This document shows positions 26,487-34,744 of a stretch of DNA of 64,000 nt, piece by piece. Source of the DNA: Pelagibius marinus (GTDB lineage: Bacteria > Pseudomonadota > Alphaproteobacteria > Kiloniellales > Kiloniellaceae). Each line of letters starts with the position of its first letter. Position 1 is the stretch's first letter. Under the pieces are notes generated by a model. The model was not told the origin of the DNA and did no database searches. It saw only the letters and a list, made by a program, of their open reading frames with translations. The DNA is taken from NCBI RefSeq assembly GCF_014925385.1, contig NZ_JACSDK010000013.1, positions 186,001 to 250,000 of the forward strand. The letters run 5' to 3'. The position numbers were made by a program, and so were the translations under genes.

Positions 26487-27230
26487 CTAGACGGAATGGG
26501 CCCGACCGAACTCCACGACATACCGAAACCGGTCGGCCGGGTAGAGCGTTCGTGTCATCTGGAACATCCTGCTGTTTGCGTCCGAATACCATCGTTCGAT
26601 GACCAGAGCGGGACTGTCTTCGACGGCTCTCAAGGTTTCCGCCGCATCTTTCGGAATGACGGTCGCCGAGATTTCCTGTCGGATCGTTTCGATACGGACG
26701 TGATAGCGGTCTTCTATCAGGTCTGCGATGGGGACGCTCTTCGATCCGATCTGGTCGACGATGCCGTTGTAGAGGGCGTCGAAGAAGATCTCGACGAGAC
26801 AGATCGGTGCGGCGGTCTCGCTCTGATTCCAGCGGACGCCCCCAACCCTGACGACGCTGCGGCCGGGTCCGAACCCAATTTTCGTTGCGGTTTCTTCGTC
26901 CAGAACGATTTCCTCGATCGATTTCACATGGAGTCGCACCGCCTTCGTGTGTTGCAGCAGATCCTCGACCGATTTCCAGCCGGCTTGAAACGCTTTGTGT
27001 TCGTCGGCGGAGACAACGCGGGAACCGATTGACGGGCTTCGGACGATGAGGCCGTCGGATTGGATGTTCGCCAGCGCAGTCCGCACCGTCGCACGGCTGA
27101 CACCGAACCTTGTGCAGAGCATCTCTTCGGTCGGCAGTAGACCATTGACGGGAAACTCCCCAGACTTGATCCGGGAGCGCAAATAGTCCTCCACGATCCG
27201 ATATTTGGGCTGACTTTGGTTGCGTGCCAA
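26487..27230 (-). CDS. GntR-family (HutC/UTRA) regulator
   Basis: 247-residue repressor-type regulator. The GntR winged HTH covers about residues 8-75 (LLPTEEMLCTRFGVSRATVRTALANI) and the UTRA ligand domain about 90-240 (SVVRVGGVRWNQSETAAPICLVEIFF; ALVIERWYSDANSR). It closes the fumarase/transporter/Mo-hydroxylase region, and the only three copies of a 22-bp operator-like sequence lie upstream of the lyase, upstream of livG and just upstream of this gene, making it the best candidate for their regulator. The UTRA ligand is probably the imported substrate or a product. Confidence 0.9.
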   Translation of the reverse strand: MARNQSQPKYRIVEDYLRSRIKSGEFPVNGLLPTEEMLCTRFGVSRATVRTALANIQSDGLIVRSPSIGSRVVSADEHKAFQAGWKSVEDLLQHTKAVRLHVKSIEEIVLDEETATKIGFGPGRSVVRVGGVRWNQSETAAPICLVEIFFDALYNGIVDQIGSKSVPIADLIEDRYHVRIETIRQEISATVIPKDAAETLRAVEDSPALVIERWYSDANSRMFQMTRTLYPADRFRYVVEFGRAHSV

Positions 27231-27309
27231 AGGTTTGGTCTTCCTGTGTTGATTTTAGCCGCTGAAATTATGCGTCATCGTAGCTTGGAACCACTACCTT
27301 TGACCAGAT

Positions 27310-27331
27310 TTTGTACGAACAATAGAATAAT
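27310..27331 (+). promoter_or_regulatory. third operator-like copy within a promoter pointing away from gntR
   Basis: TTTGTACGAACAATAGAATA plus AT keeps the left half of the 14553 and 17620 elements but has a degraded right half. TTGACC (27300-27305), 17 bp and TAGAAT (27323-27328) form a good rightward promoter, yet the DNA to its right is an istB/recombinase remnant. The site may also serve autoregulation of the divergent gntR gene, whose start is 80 bp away. Confidence 0.55.
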
Positions 27332-27439
27332 ACGGAATTCCAATTCGTTTTGCACCGGTTTTAGCTGGGAAAGGCGACATGCGGTGTTGATTCCCGCTGG
27401 GAACAAACCTGCCTCACATGTGTCTTTCGGTTCTGGTGC

Positions 27440-27712
27440 GACGGTCAAGTTGCTGTTTTTCGCCTTCCCGGTTTTAGCCTGATGGGCTGAGCTGTTCTTG
27501 AACCGGAAGCTGTCGTTTCCGGTCTCAATGATATGGCAATGATGGGTCAGGCGGTTGAGCAATGCGGTCGTCATCTTGGCATCGCCGAAGACGCTCGCCC
27601 ATTCACTGAAGCTCAAGTTGGTGGTGATGATGACGCTGGTGCACTCGTAGAGCCTGCTCAAGAGATGGAAGAGCAGCGCGCCGCCGCATGCACTGAACGG
27701 CAGGTAGCCGCG
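27440..27712 (-). pseudogene. C-terminal fragment of IstB (IS21-family ATPase)
   Basis: The minus strand encodes [20 protein letters not shown], then [20 protein letters not shown] and [20 protein letters not shown], the conserved C-terminal half of the IS21 transposition helper ATPase IstB. The Walker A half and istA are absent. It is joined directly, at about 27712, to a tyrosine-recombinase fragment in the same frame, producing a chimeric open frame. The left part down to about 27340 may include the IS end. Confidence 0.75.
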
Positions 27713-28012
27713 GCGGCCGGGGAACAGCCAAAGCCCGGGCTTCCTCTTGGTCGCCGCCAGATAGGCATCCACCGCGTCTCGGGTCTGCTCTGTGATCTCA
27801 AACCGAACCGGTCGGCCGGTCTTCCTCTGCTGGACGGTAGCTCGTTGGGCGGCGTATCCGTGGGAAGCTACATCCTCGGCGAGGAGCCGGACCAGGTCGC
27901 AGGCGCGGAGCTTGCTGCCTACAGCGAGGTTGAAGAGAGCCAGATCACGGAGGCGGCCGTCCAGCTGCAGACGCGTGTGGATCGACCAGACGTGCTTCGG
28001 CTGAAACGGTGG
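27713..28012 (-). pseudogene. tyrosine recombinase (phage integrase family) fragment
   Basis: Minus-strand reading gives [20 protein letters not shown], then [19 protein letters not shown] and [19 protein letters not shown] and [12 protein letters not shown], typical of a small integrase-family protein that carries RxxDL-type core residues ([10 protein letters not shown]) in its middle. It lacks the C-terminal HxLR and Tyr part, which is replaced by the IstB fragment. This is the only recombinase-like coding sequence in the window and is not functional. Confidence 0.75.
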
Positions 28013-28218
28013 TCTCGGGCGGCGCCCTGGGCGGAGTGCGTGCCCAGGCGCACCTGAAGTATTCGCTGCAAGGGATGCTGGCGGAGGTCTTCGTCTGCAG
28101 GGAGATCGTGGTCACGGATGCGAATTCCAAGGTGGTGGATGATGTCCGGGTCGACGACGTGATCCTGGATTTCGCCGAAGCCAACCTGCGGCGCTTCCTG
28201 GACCGGCTTAAAGACTGA
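28013..28218 (+). pseudogene. C-terminal fragment of an NADPH-dependent FMN reductase
   Basis: The plus frame reads [18 protein letters not shown] and ends RRFLDRLKD, matching the C-terminal third of NADPH-dependent FMN reductases (ChrR/YieF type), where GALGGVRAQ is conserved. The N-terminal flavin-binding part is missing, and the fragment abuts the recombinase remnant at about 28012. A weak start (GTG) is available but no functional enzyme can result. Confidence 0.6.
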
Positions 28219-28787
28219 TCGCCGTGGCCAGTCAGGCCGAACCCGGTCCTACTGCAAACGCGTTTCTCCTCCTGACACTTAGCTGCTCTCTTCAGGATCG
28301 GTACACTCGTCCGCCCTGCATCTGGCAGGCGACGTAGACCAGATGTATTGCCGAGTGTGTCAGCTAAGGGGCGCTTACCGGAAATCCATTCAGGGCTGGC
28401 TGAAGGTCAGTTCGTGACTCGGTGCGGACTCAAGTGACCTTGAGCCGGGCGCCGGTACTTCTGGAGGGGATCTGGCAGAAAGGGCGCGAGGTAGCCGGTG
28501 TCGTCGCCGCTACGGGTCGATCACGAGACCAACTGGACGGGATCGTGGCCGAACTCTTAGCCATTCGCCGCAAATTAGATAATGCGGAAATCGACTTGTC
28601 AGCTTGCCCCGCGACCAATAGGGGGCGCCAGCCCGGCGGCTGGCTCCGCGACGCCCCATGGAGGTAGCTTTAGAAAGCGCTCTTTGCTTCCAACGGCCGA
28701 ATCACAACTAGCCTTGTGACGTGCCGAACTGCGGTAGGACAAGACATGAAAGTCGTCCTGCCCCTCCGCTGCTTCTGAGAAGTCCCG
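28219..28787. other. gene-free stretch
   Basis: No frame in these 569 bp has recognisable motifs. The 81-codon plus frame at 28422-28667 (with RDQLDGIVAELLAIRRKLD) has no known relatives that I recognise and no good ribosome site. It looks like eroded DNA. Confidence 0.4.
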
Positions 28788-29681
28788 TCACGCTACCGTC
28801 CGAAGGCGCATCTTGGCGGCCTTCATGTCGCGCGCCGGGGGCAATCCGAACATCCGGCCGTATTCGCGGGTGAATTGCGGGATGCTCTCATATCCCACCG
28901 CATAGGCGGCATTGCTAATCATCTGGCCGTCCGCAAGCATGAGCCGCCGTGCCTCTATCAGCCTGAGTTGCTTCTGAAACTGGAGGGGCGAGAGCGAAGT
29001 CACCGCACGGAAGTGCTCGTGGAACGACGACTGGCTCATCCCGGCCGCCGCTGCCAACTGTTCCACTCTGAGCGGCTTAGCCAAGTTATCACGGATGAGC
29101 GCGACGGCCCGACCCACGCGCTGAACATGGCTTTCCGGAACGCCCAACTTTCGGATTGCCCCTCCATGGCGGCCCAACAACAGCCAGAAATGCAGCTCCC
29201 GGATGAGTTGCTTCTCCAGGATCAGCAAGGATGCGGGCCGGTCGAGAAGGCGGAGAAGGCGCAAGGCAGCATCGGCAACTTCCATCTCGGTCGGGTCGAC
29301 GCGAACCGGAGCGCCAGCGAGGAACGGGGTTGGCCCCATTTCCACCACCAAGCTCTCGATCACAGCGGAATCGAGATCAAACACGAGCGAGAGATAGGGC
29401 TCACGGACGCTCGCCCGAGTAATTTGGCTCACGGTGGGCACATCAGCCGTGATCAGGAGCGACTCGCCCGCGCCAAAATCAAACGTGTCGCTTCCCACCG
29501 TCACTCGCTTGGCGCCTTGCAGCACAAGAGCGACAAGCGGCTTTGATACCGCGTATTGTAGGGCGCTGGGGGAAGTTTGCCGGACAACTGTCACGCCCGA
29601 GATTGGCGTGACGGCGACACCGTCGGCATCCGCATGTGCCTGCGCGTAGCGCTTGGCAGCCTCGAGCAATGTGTGTGTCAT
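28788..29681 (-). CDS. AraC-family regulator
   Basis: 297-residue regulator with an AraC N-terminal cupin-like domain (about 20-185, family AraC_N, SKPLVALVLQGAKRVTVG) and two C-terminal HTH motifs (about 200-290; VEQLAAAAGMSQSSFHEHFR and NAAYAVGYESIPQFTREYGR). This type often controls adjacent SDR or NADPH-dependent reductases. It stands between the FMN reductase and Old Yellow Enzyme remnants and 0.8 kb from the intact SDR at 30515, which may be what is left of its regulon. Confidence 0.9.
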   Translation of the reverse strand: MTHTLLEAAKRYAQAHADADGVAVTPISGVTVVRQTSPSALQYAVSKPLVALVLQGAKRVTVGSDTFDFGAGESLLITADVPTVSQITRASVREPYLSLVFDLDSAVIESLVVEMGPTPFLAGAPVRVDPTEMEVADAALRLLRLLDRPASLLILEKQLIRELHFWLLLGRHGGAIRKLGVPESHVQRVGRAVALIRDNLAKPLRVEQLAAAAGMSQSSFHEHFRAVTSLSPLQFQKQLRLIEARRLMLADGQMISNAAYAVGYESIPQFTREYGRMFGLPPARDMKAAKMRLRTVA

Positions 29682-29855
29682 AAGCTCAGGATAGATCCCG
29701 CCACCCTGGCAAGCAATGCCTCAGGAGGGATAGGCAAGAATACCGGAGGTATGAGCAAGCCGCCATCTCCGCTCCGTGATGCGGTCACGTGCCTTTCAGC
29801 CTAAGCGAACTCGCCTGCTGGTAATATCGCCGTCGTCAATCTAGGAAGGCAAGTT

Positions 29856-30371
29856 CTAGCCGCCGAAAGCGCCAAGGATTTCGCCCACGCTGATCGTCGT
29901 TGCGCCGGTCAGCTTCTTCGCCCAGCCGGCCAAGTTGCGTCCGGTCTCGCCGTCGACTTCAGGGAATTCCGGCCCCCGGAAGCGGCGCTGCGAGCAATGG
30001 GGGATGCCGGCGCCGGCGCTGACCAGAGGCTCGAGCCATTGGGCCATCTCGTTAGGAGTAGTGGCAAGGCGCGCGCCAAAGCTCTGCGGCTTCCACTGGC
30101 TGAGCCGAAGAATGGCCGGGAACGCCGGCCCTACCGCGGCACGCACCGCAGCGACGACCTCGGCCGCGAACCGCGACCTTTCGGCGATCGTCGCTCCGCC
30201 ATAGCGGTCATCGCGACGATTGGTGCCCGACCAGAAGAACTGGTCGATCACATAGCCATGGGCGCCATGGAGTTCGACCACATCGAAGCCGAGCCTCTTG
30301 GCATCGGCGGCTGCGCGCGCGAACGCAGCGATCGTGTCTGCGATGTCATCAACTATCTCGGCTCAGCCGGC
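29856..30371 (-). pseudogene. Old Yellow Enzyme (NADH:flavin oxidoreductase) fragment
   Basis: About 170 codons from the middle of an OYE-family barrel: TIAAFARAAADAKRLGFD, VVELHGAHGYVIDQFFW, RYGGATIAERSRFAAEVV, HCSQRRF and LTGATTISVG. The N-terminal half with the FMN-binding start is missing (stop TGA just before 30371) and the C-terminus is cut, ending EILGAFGG where family members continue after ISVG. Both ends are lost, so it is a relic. Confidence 0.8.
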
Positions 30372-30514
30372 GCGGCGGTCGATCGCGTCCTGCACGCGGT
30401 CAGGCCCTGTCTTAATAGGAATAGGCAAGAATGGCCGAGGATTCGACAACACGGCTCCGGATCGGTCGACCATAGTGCGGATAGCCCAAACACCAGCCAA
30501 CCATGGAGCCTTCG

Positions 30515-31267
30515 ATGACCACCATTTCGATCGTTACCGGCGCCAACCGCGGTCTCGGCCGCAACACCGCCATCAGCATCGCCCGCCACGGCGGCGACGT
30601 GATCTTCACCTATCGCAACGGCGCCGACCAAGCCCGTGAAGTCGTCGCCGAGATCGAGGCGCTGGGCCGCAAAGCGGTCGCCATCCAGCTCGACGTCTCC
30701 AACATCTCGGCCTTTGCCGGTTACGCCTACAAGGTCCGAGCGACGCTGCAGTCGTGGGGCCGCGATACGTTCGACCACCTGGTCAACAATGCCGGCCATG
30801 GCGAGATGGCCGGTATCGCCGAGACCACCGAAGCGCAGTTCGACCAGCTGTTCAACGTCCATGTGAAGGGCGTCTTCTTCCTGACCCAGACGCTGCTCCC
30901 GCTGATGGCCGATGGTGGCCGCATCGTGAACTTTTCGTCGGGCCTGACCCGCGTGTCCTATCCGGGCTTCTCGGCCTATTCGGCAGCCAAGGGCGCCGTC
31001 GAGATCCTGACGCTCTACATGGCAAAGGAATTCGGCAGCCGTGGCATCACCGCCAACACCATCGCGCCGGGCGCGATCGAGACCGACTTCCTGGGCGGCG
31101 CCGTTCGCGACACGCCGGCCTATAACGAGGCTTTCGCCGCGATGACCGCGCTCGGCCGCGTCGGCCTGCCGGAGGACATCGGTCCAGCGGTCGCCAGCCT
31201 GCTCGGCCCGGACAATCGCTGGGTCACCGCGCAGCGCATCGAAGTGTCGGGCGGCCAGAACATCTGA
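30515..31267 (+). CDS. short-chain dehydrogenase/reductase
   Basis: 250-residue classical SDR. Cofactor motif TGANRGLGRN is near residue 8, then NNAG, catalytic Ser in NFSSGLTRV, YSAAK, and the C-terminal QRIEVSGGQNI. ATG 30515 is preferred over 30503 because GGAG lies 6 bp upstream and the deleted paralogue at 25956-26252 begins at the same point. Such SDRs are often found beside AraC or LysR regulators in proteobacteria. The substrate is unknown. It is followed by a strong terminator. Confidence 0.9.
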   Translation: MTTISIVTGANRGLGRNTAISIARHGGDVIFTYRNGADQAREVVAEIEALGRKAVAIQLDVSNISAFAGYAYKVRATLQSWGRDTFDHLVNNAGHGEMAGIAETTEAQFDQLFNVHVKGVFFLTQTLLPLMADGGRIVNFSSGLTRVSYPGFSAYSAAKGAVEILTLYMAKEFGSRGITANTIAPGAIETDFLGGAVRDTPAYNEAFAAMTALGRVGLPEDIGPAVASLLGPDNRWVTAQRIEVSGGQNI

Positions 31268-31314
31268 CCCTCGACGAACCGATCCGGGCATTCCCCCGAA
31301 CCCGAGTCGGACAC

Positions 31315-31351
31315 GAGGCCGCCGCGCAGCTGCGCACGACGCGGCGGCCTC
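31315..31351 (+). terminator. strong hairpin after the SDR gene
   Basis: GAGGCCGCCGCG (31315-31326) pairs with CGCGGCGGCCTC (31340-31351), a 12-bp stem 47 bp after the SDR stop, followed by CGCCTTCTT. Likely an intrinsic terminator. Confidence 0.75.
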
Positions 31352-31440
31352 CGCCTTCTTAAGTGGGATTAAGGCGCTTTCGGGGACTTCCGCTGCTGGC
31401 ACGAAGCGGACTTCGGCCGGTTGGGGTTTGGATGTCTGCT

Positions 31441-31583
31441 TTTGACCCGGTGCGGAAGTAGCGCCACATTCCATCGCAAACGCTGCACCATTGCTTCGCA
31501 CCGGCGCACTCGGCGATCTGGCCACTGCCGGCTTCAGCGTTGTCTTGTTTCCTGAGCTAAGGCCCCGATGTCCGTCGCAGATA
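31441..31583. repeat. 143-bp dispersed repeat, copy 2
   Basis: Same orientation as 14261-14403 with three mismatches. From here to 31904 (about 320 bp) no gene or clear site was seen. Confidence 0.8.
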
Positions 31584-31904
31584 GAGCCAGGAGTTCGTTG
31601 AACGCTGCAGCCGTGAGTCCTCGATTTTCCATTGCGGCGGCTTCGCCGGACGGCATGCAGCTATCACGCTGAGCTCTCGGCCCGCGGCTGCGCGTTCATT
31701 CCTTGCTCAAAACTAGCTGGAAGGGGGATACAGCGATCAAGGGTCCGAATGGTCGATTGGCTCAGGGCGCGCCAAATCAGGTCCCTGCCACGAGCCAAAG
31801 GAACGTGGGGCATCGCGCTCTATTCTTGGCGCGTTGGCGGGATCCTGCCTTTGCGATCAAGATGAGCCACACCAGTGTCTCCAGGGGAGGTCGCAGATCT
31901 TCAC

Positions 31905-32474
31905 CTATCCGCGTGGTGAGCCTGCAGCTTCTGCTTCGCCTTTATTTTTAGCCAGAAACAGACTGCGCTTTGTCAGATCGAGTGGCGCCCTGCTATACGC
32001 GTTGTTGACGTGAACGAGCTTGGACAGAAGACCGAGAAATATTGCCTGTTCATCTTCGTCGAGCGGTTCAAGAAGCCTGCGTTGAACTGCCGCGATAGAT
32101 TCCGTTGTCTCCAGCAGGAGTTTTTCACCGGCCTCGCTGATCGTCGCGGTCTTAATTCTCTGATTGCTTGTCGGAACGGTGCGGTGAATCAGGGACTTGT
32201 TCTCCAGCGTCTTCAGGACGGTCCCCACGGTCGAACGGTCAATCGCGATGATCTTGCTCAAGCTCCGTTGGTCGATTCCAGGCTGATCTCGAATCGCCAG
32301 CAGCGACGCGTATTGGATTGGGGTCAAACCGAATTCCCCTAGTTCTTCGGCGAAAAAAGATACCGAAATCTGCTGACAACGCCTGACGAGATGCCCCGGC
32401 GATTCATATATGTCGTCGATCTTGGGCGGCGTCTTGTTGGCCGCATCTCCGCTCCAAAAGCTCATTTCTCTCAT
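31905..32474 (-). CDS. MarR-family regulator of the aromatic-acid cluster
   Basis: 189-residue MarR protein with the winged HTH at about 60-125 (LTPIQYASLLAIRDQPGIDQ; SKIIAIDRSTVGTVLKTLE) flanked by dimerisation helices. ATG 32474 is used; MSFW at 32465 is an alternative. It is divergent from the FAH-family hydrolase gene with two 14-bp palindromes in the shared promoter, so it most likely represses the cluster and is released by an aromatic acid. Confidence 0.9.
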   Translation of the reverse strand: MREMSFWSGDAANKTPPKIDDIYESPGHLVRRCQQISVSFFAEELGEFGLTPIQYASLLAIRDQPGIDQRSLSKIIAIDRSTVGTVLKTLENKSLIHRTVPTSNQRIKTATISEAGEKLLLETTESIAAVQRRLLEPLDEDEQAIFLGLLSKLVHVNNAYSRAPLDLTKRSLFLAKNKGEAEAAGSPRG

Positions 32475-32533
32475 ACCTTTGTTGCGCCGCGACCCTGCAT
32501 TTCTCGGCCCATCACGTCCCCATAATCACCTGA

Positions 32534-32575
32534 TTGACAGTATCCTGTCGATAAAATATAGCTGTCAACCGACAG
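32534..32575 (+). promoter_or_regulatory. promoter with two putative MarR operators
   Basis: TTGACA (32534-32539), 17 bp and TATAGC (32557-32562) form the promoter of the catabolic operon. GACAG-TATC-CTGTC (32536-32549) covers the -35 edge and CTGTC-AACC-GACAG (32562-32575) covers the -10 and start, both perfect inverted repeats built from the same pentamer in opposite arrangement. Confidence 0.65.
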
Positions 32576-32609
32576 TGCTCTGACGGTTTGAGGCGAAGGG
32601 AGGGTGCAG

Positions 32610-33470
32610 ATGAAGATCTGTCGATTCGATGGGGGCCGCATCGGATGTGTGGACGGCGACGAAGTGGCAGACGTGACCGACTGCTTCGCAAAGCTGCCAT
32701 CCTTTTCGTACCCGTTCCCCCAGCACGACCTGATGGTTGCCGAGTTGCCGAATCTTCTGGCTGCGGTTCGCAGCGCGGTTCCGTCGGCACCGCGTCGTCG
32801 CGTATCCGAGGTAAAGCTCGAAGTGCCGGTCGCCAATCCTGGCAAGATCATCGCGGCGCCGGTGAATTATAAGAAGCACCTCGATGAGGTGCGCGAGCAG
32901 GCCGATCTCCATCACGGCAATGAGGCGCACATGCGCCAAATTCGCGAGATCGGGCTGTTTCTTAAGGCGAACTCCTCTCTAATCGGCCCCGCCGAGGCGG
33001 TGCGGATCGGCATGCCGGACCGACGCAACGATCATGAAATCGAATTGGCGGTCGTCATCGGAAAGACGGCCAAGAACGTATCGGCTTCCGACGCGCTCAA
33101 CTACGTGGCGGGGTACTCCATCGCCTTCGACATGACTGTCCGCGGTCCGGAGGACCGCAGCTTCCGTAAATCGCTGGATACCTATTCGGTCCTTGGGCCA
33201 TGGCTCGTGACGGCCGACGAGATTCCCGACCCGAGCAATCTCGGGTTCGAGCTCAAGGTGAACGGCGAGACTCGCCAGAAGGCCAACACCAGGGACCTCG
33301 TTCTGGGGGTCGGTGAACTCATCGAATTCGCCTCGAGCTTCTACACGCTCCACCCCGGCGATCTGATCTTTACCGGCACACCCGAAGGCGTGGCGCCGGT
33401 CGTGGCGGGCGACCGAATGGACGCGACTTTCGACGGTATTGGCGCAATGTCCATCGAAGTGCTCGCCTGA
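32610..33470 (+). CDS. FAH-family hydrolase (fumarylpyruvate or maleylpyruvate hydrolase candidate)
   Basis: 286-residue member of the fumarylacetoacetate hydrolase family. The metal-binding core is present: NDHEIELAVVIGKTAKNVS with acidic ligands and YVAGYSIAFDMTVR, with the C-terminal GDLIFTGTPEGVAPV. ATG 32610 follows AAGGGAGGG; the GTG at 32604 is an alternative. With the gentisate dioxygenase at 39709 it is the likely C-C hydrolase of the ring-cleavage product, giving pyruvate plus fumarate or maleate. No isomerase gene is present, so direct maleylpyruvate hydrolysis is possible. Confidence 0.85.
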   Translation: MKICRFDGGRIGCVDGDEVADVTDCFAKLPSFSYPFPQHDLMVAELPNLLAAVRSAVPSAPRRRVSEVKLEVPVANPGKIIAAPVNYKKHLDEVREQADLHHGNEAHMRQIREIGLFLKANSSLIGPAEAVRIGMPDRRNDHEIELAVVIGKTAKNVSASDALNYVAGYSIAFDMTVRGPEDRSFRKSLDTYSVLGPWLVTADEIPDPSNLGFELKVNGETRQKANTRDLVLGVGELIEFASSFYTLHPGDLIFTGTPEGVAPVVAGDRMDATFDGIGAMSIEVLA

Positions 33471-33481
33471 AGGGAGGAAGC

Positions 33482-34717
33482 ATGCCGAAACTTGATCGGA
33501 ATGTGATCGTCATCGGAGGTGGCATTGGCGGGCTCTCCGCTGCCTATGCCCTGTCCCTTATCGGTAAATCGGTGACCGTTCTTGAGCAGGCTGAGGAATT
33601 CGCCGAGATCGGCGCCGGCATCCAGCTCGGACCCAACAGCTACAAGATGTTCGGGCGCCTCGGCATCGTAGACGACGTTAACGCCGTCTCCGCGTTTCCC
33701 GACCACCTCATGATGCGCGACAGCATCACAGCCGAGGTAGTGACAAAGATCAGGGCGGCGGAGGAATTTCGCAAGCGATTTGGCTATCCCTATGCGGTGA
33801 TCCACCGGGCAGACCTGCACTCTGTGTTGCTGCGCCGCTGCCAGGCATCCGACAACGTGCAGCTCCGCGTGAATTCCAGGGTAACAGATATCCAGGAAGC
33901 AGGGCACGGCGTCGAGGTGACAACCGAAGGCGGCCGCGTATTTTCGGCGGAGAGCCTGATTGGAGCGGATGGCATCCGCTCGATGACGCGCGAGCTGATT
34001 GCCGGAGACCGTGTGCGTCCGGCGGACCATATCGCCTACCGCGCAGTCCTCCCCGCTGCGGAGATTCCCGACGAACTTCGCACCAACACTATGACGCTCT
34101 GGGCCGGCGAGAAAACCCACCTGGTCCAGTATCCGCTGCGTGGTGGCGATCTTTTCAATCTGGTTGCCGTATTCCATTCCGACAGGTTCGTCGAGGGGTG
34201 GAACGCAGAGGGCGATCCGGAGGAACTCCACGCCAAGTTCGCCGACAAGTGCGACGAGGTGCAGACGCTGCTCGGCAAGATCGATAGCTGGCGGATGTGG
34301 GTTCTGAACGACCGCGAGCCCATCCGTGACTGGGTGAAAGGACGCATCGCACTTCTCGGCGATGCGGCACATCCCATGCTCCAGTATCTGGCGCAAGGCG
34401 CCAACATGGCCGTCGAAGATGCGGTCTGTCTCGCGGACATGCTCGTCAATGAATGCGGCGATTACGAAAAGGCGTTCCTCCGCTATCGGGATGCGCGGTA
34501 CCTGCGCACGACACGCGTGCAAATGACCGCGCGCCTCTACGGAGAAATCTATCACGCCAGCGGTGCCGCGCGCGATTTCAGGAATGCGGAGCTGAGTTCG
34601 TGGCCCGAAGAACGGCACTACCAGGGCATGTCCTGGCTCTACGGGATATCACCGACATGGCGGGATGATGGGGGCACCGAGCCCTTGGAGGAAAGGGCGG
34701 TGGGCACCACAGCTTGA
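33482..34717 (+). CDS. FAD-dependent aromatic hydroxylase (3-hydroxybenzoate 6-hydroxylase-like)
   Basis: 411-residue class A flavoprotein monooxygenase. It has the FAD GXGXXG motif (VIVIGGGIGGLSAAYAL, about 8-24), the DG motif GADGIRS (about 160) and the GD motif LLGDAAHPMLQYLAQG (about 290-305). The family includes salicylate and 3-hydroxybenzoate 6-hydroxylases. As gentisate dioxygenase is in the same operon, conversion of 3-hydroxybenzoate to gentisate is the best-supported role; salicylate 5-hydroxylation or another para-hydroxylation is an alternative. It is 11 bp after the hydrolase gene. Confidence 0.85.
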   Translation: MPKLDRNVIVIGGGIGGLSAAYALSLIGKSVTVLEQAEEFAEIGAGIQLGPNSYKMFGRLGIVDDVNAVSAFPDHLMMRDSITAEVVTKIRAAEEFRKRFGYPYAVIHRADLHSVLLRRCQASDNVQLRVNSRVTDIQEAGHGVEVTTEGGRVFSAESLIGADGIRSMTRELIAGDRVRPADHIAYRAVLPAAEIPDELRTNTMTLWAGEKTHLVQYPLRGGDLFNLVAVFHSDRFVEGWNAEGDPEELHAKFADKCDEVQTLLGKIDSWRMWVLNDREPIRDWVKGRIALLGDAAHPMLQYLAQGANMAVEDAVCLADMLVNECGDYEKAFLRYRDARYLRTTRVQMTARLYGEIYHASGAARDFRNAELSSWPEERHYQGMSWLYGISPTWRDDGGTEPLEERAVGTTA

Positions 34718-34744
34718 ACTAATAGAACAACTGGGGAGGAAAGT

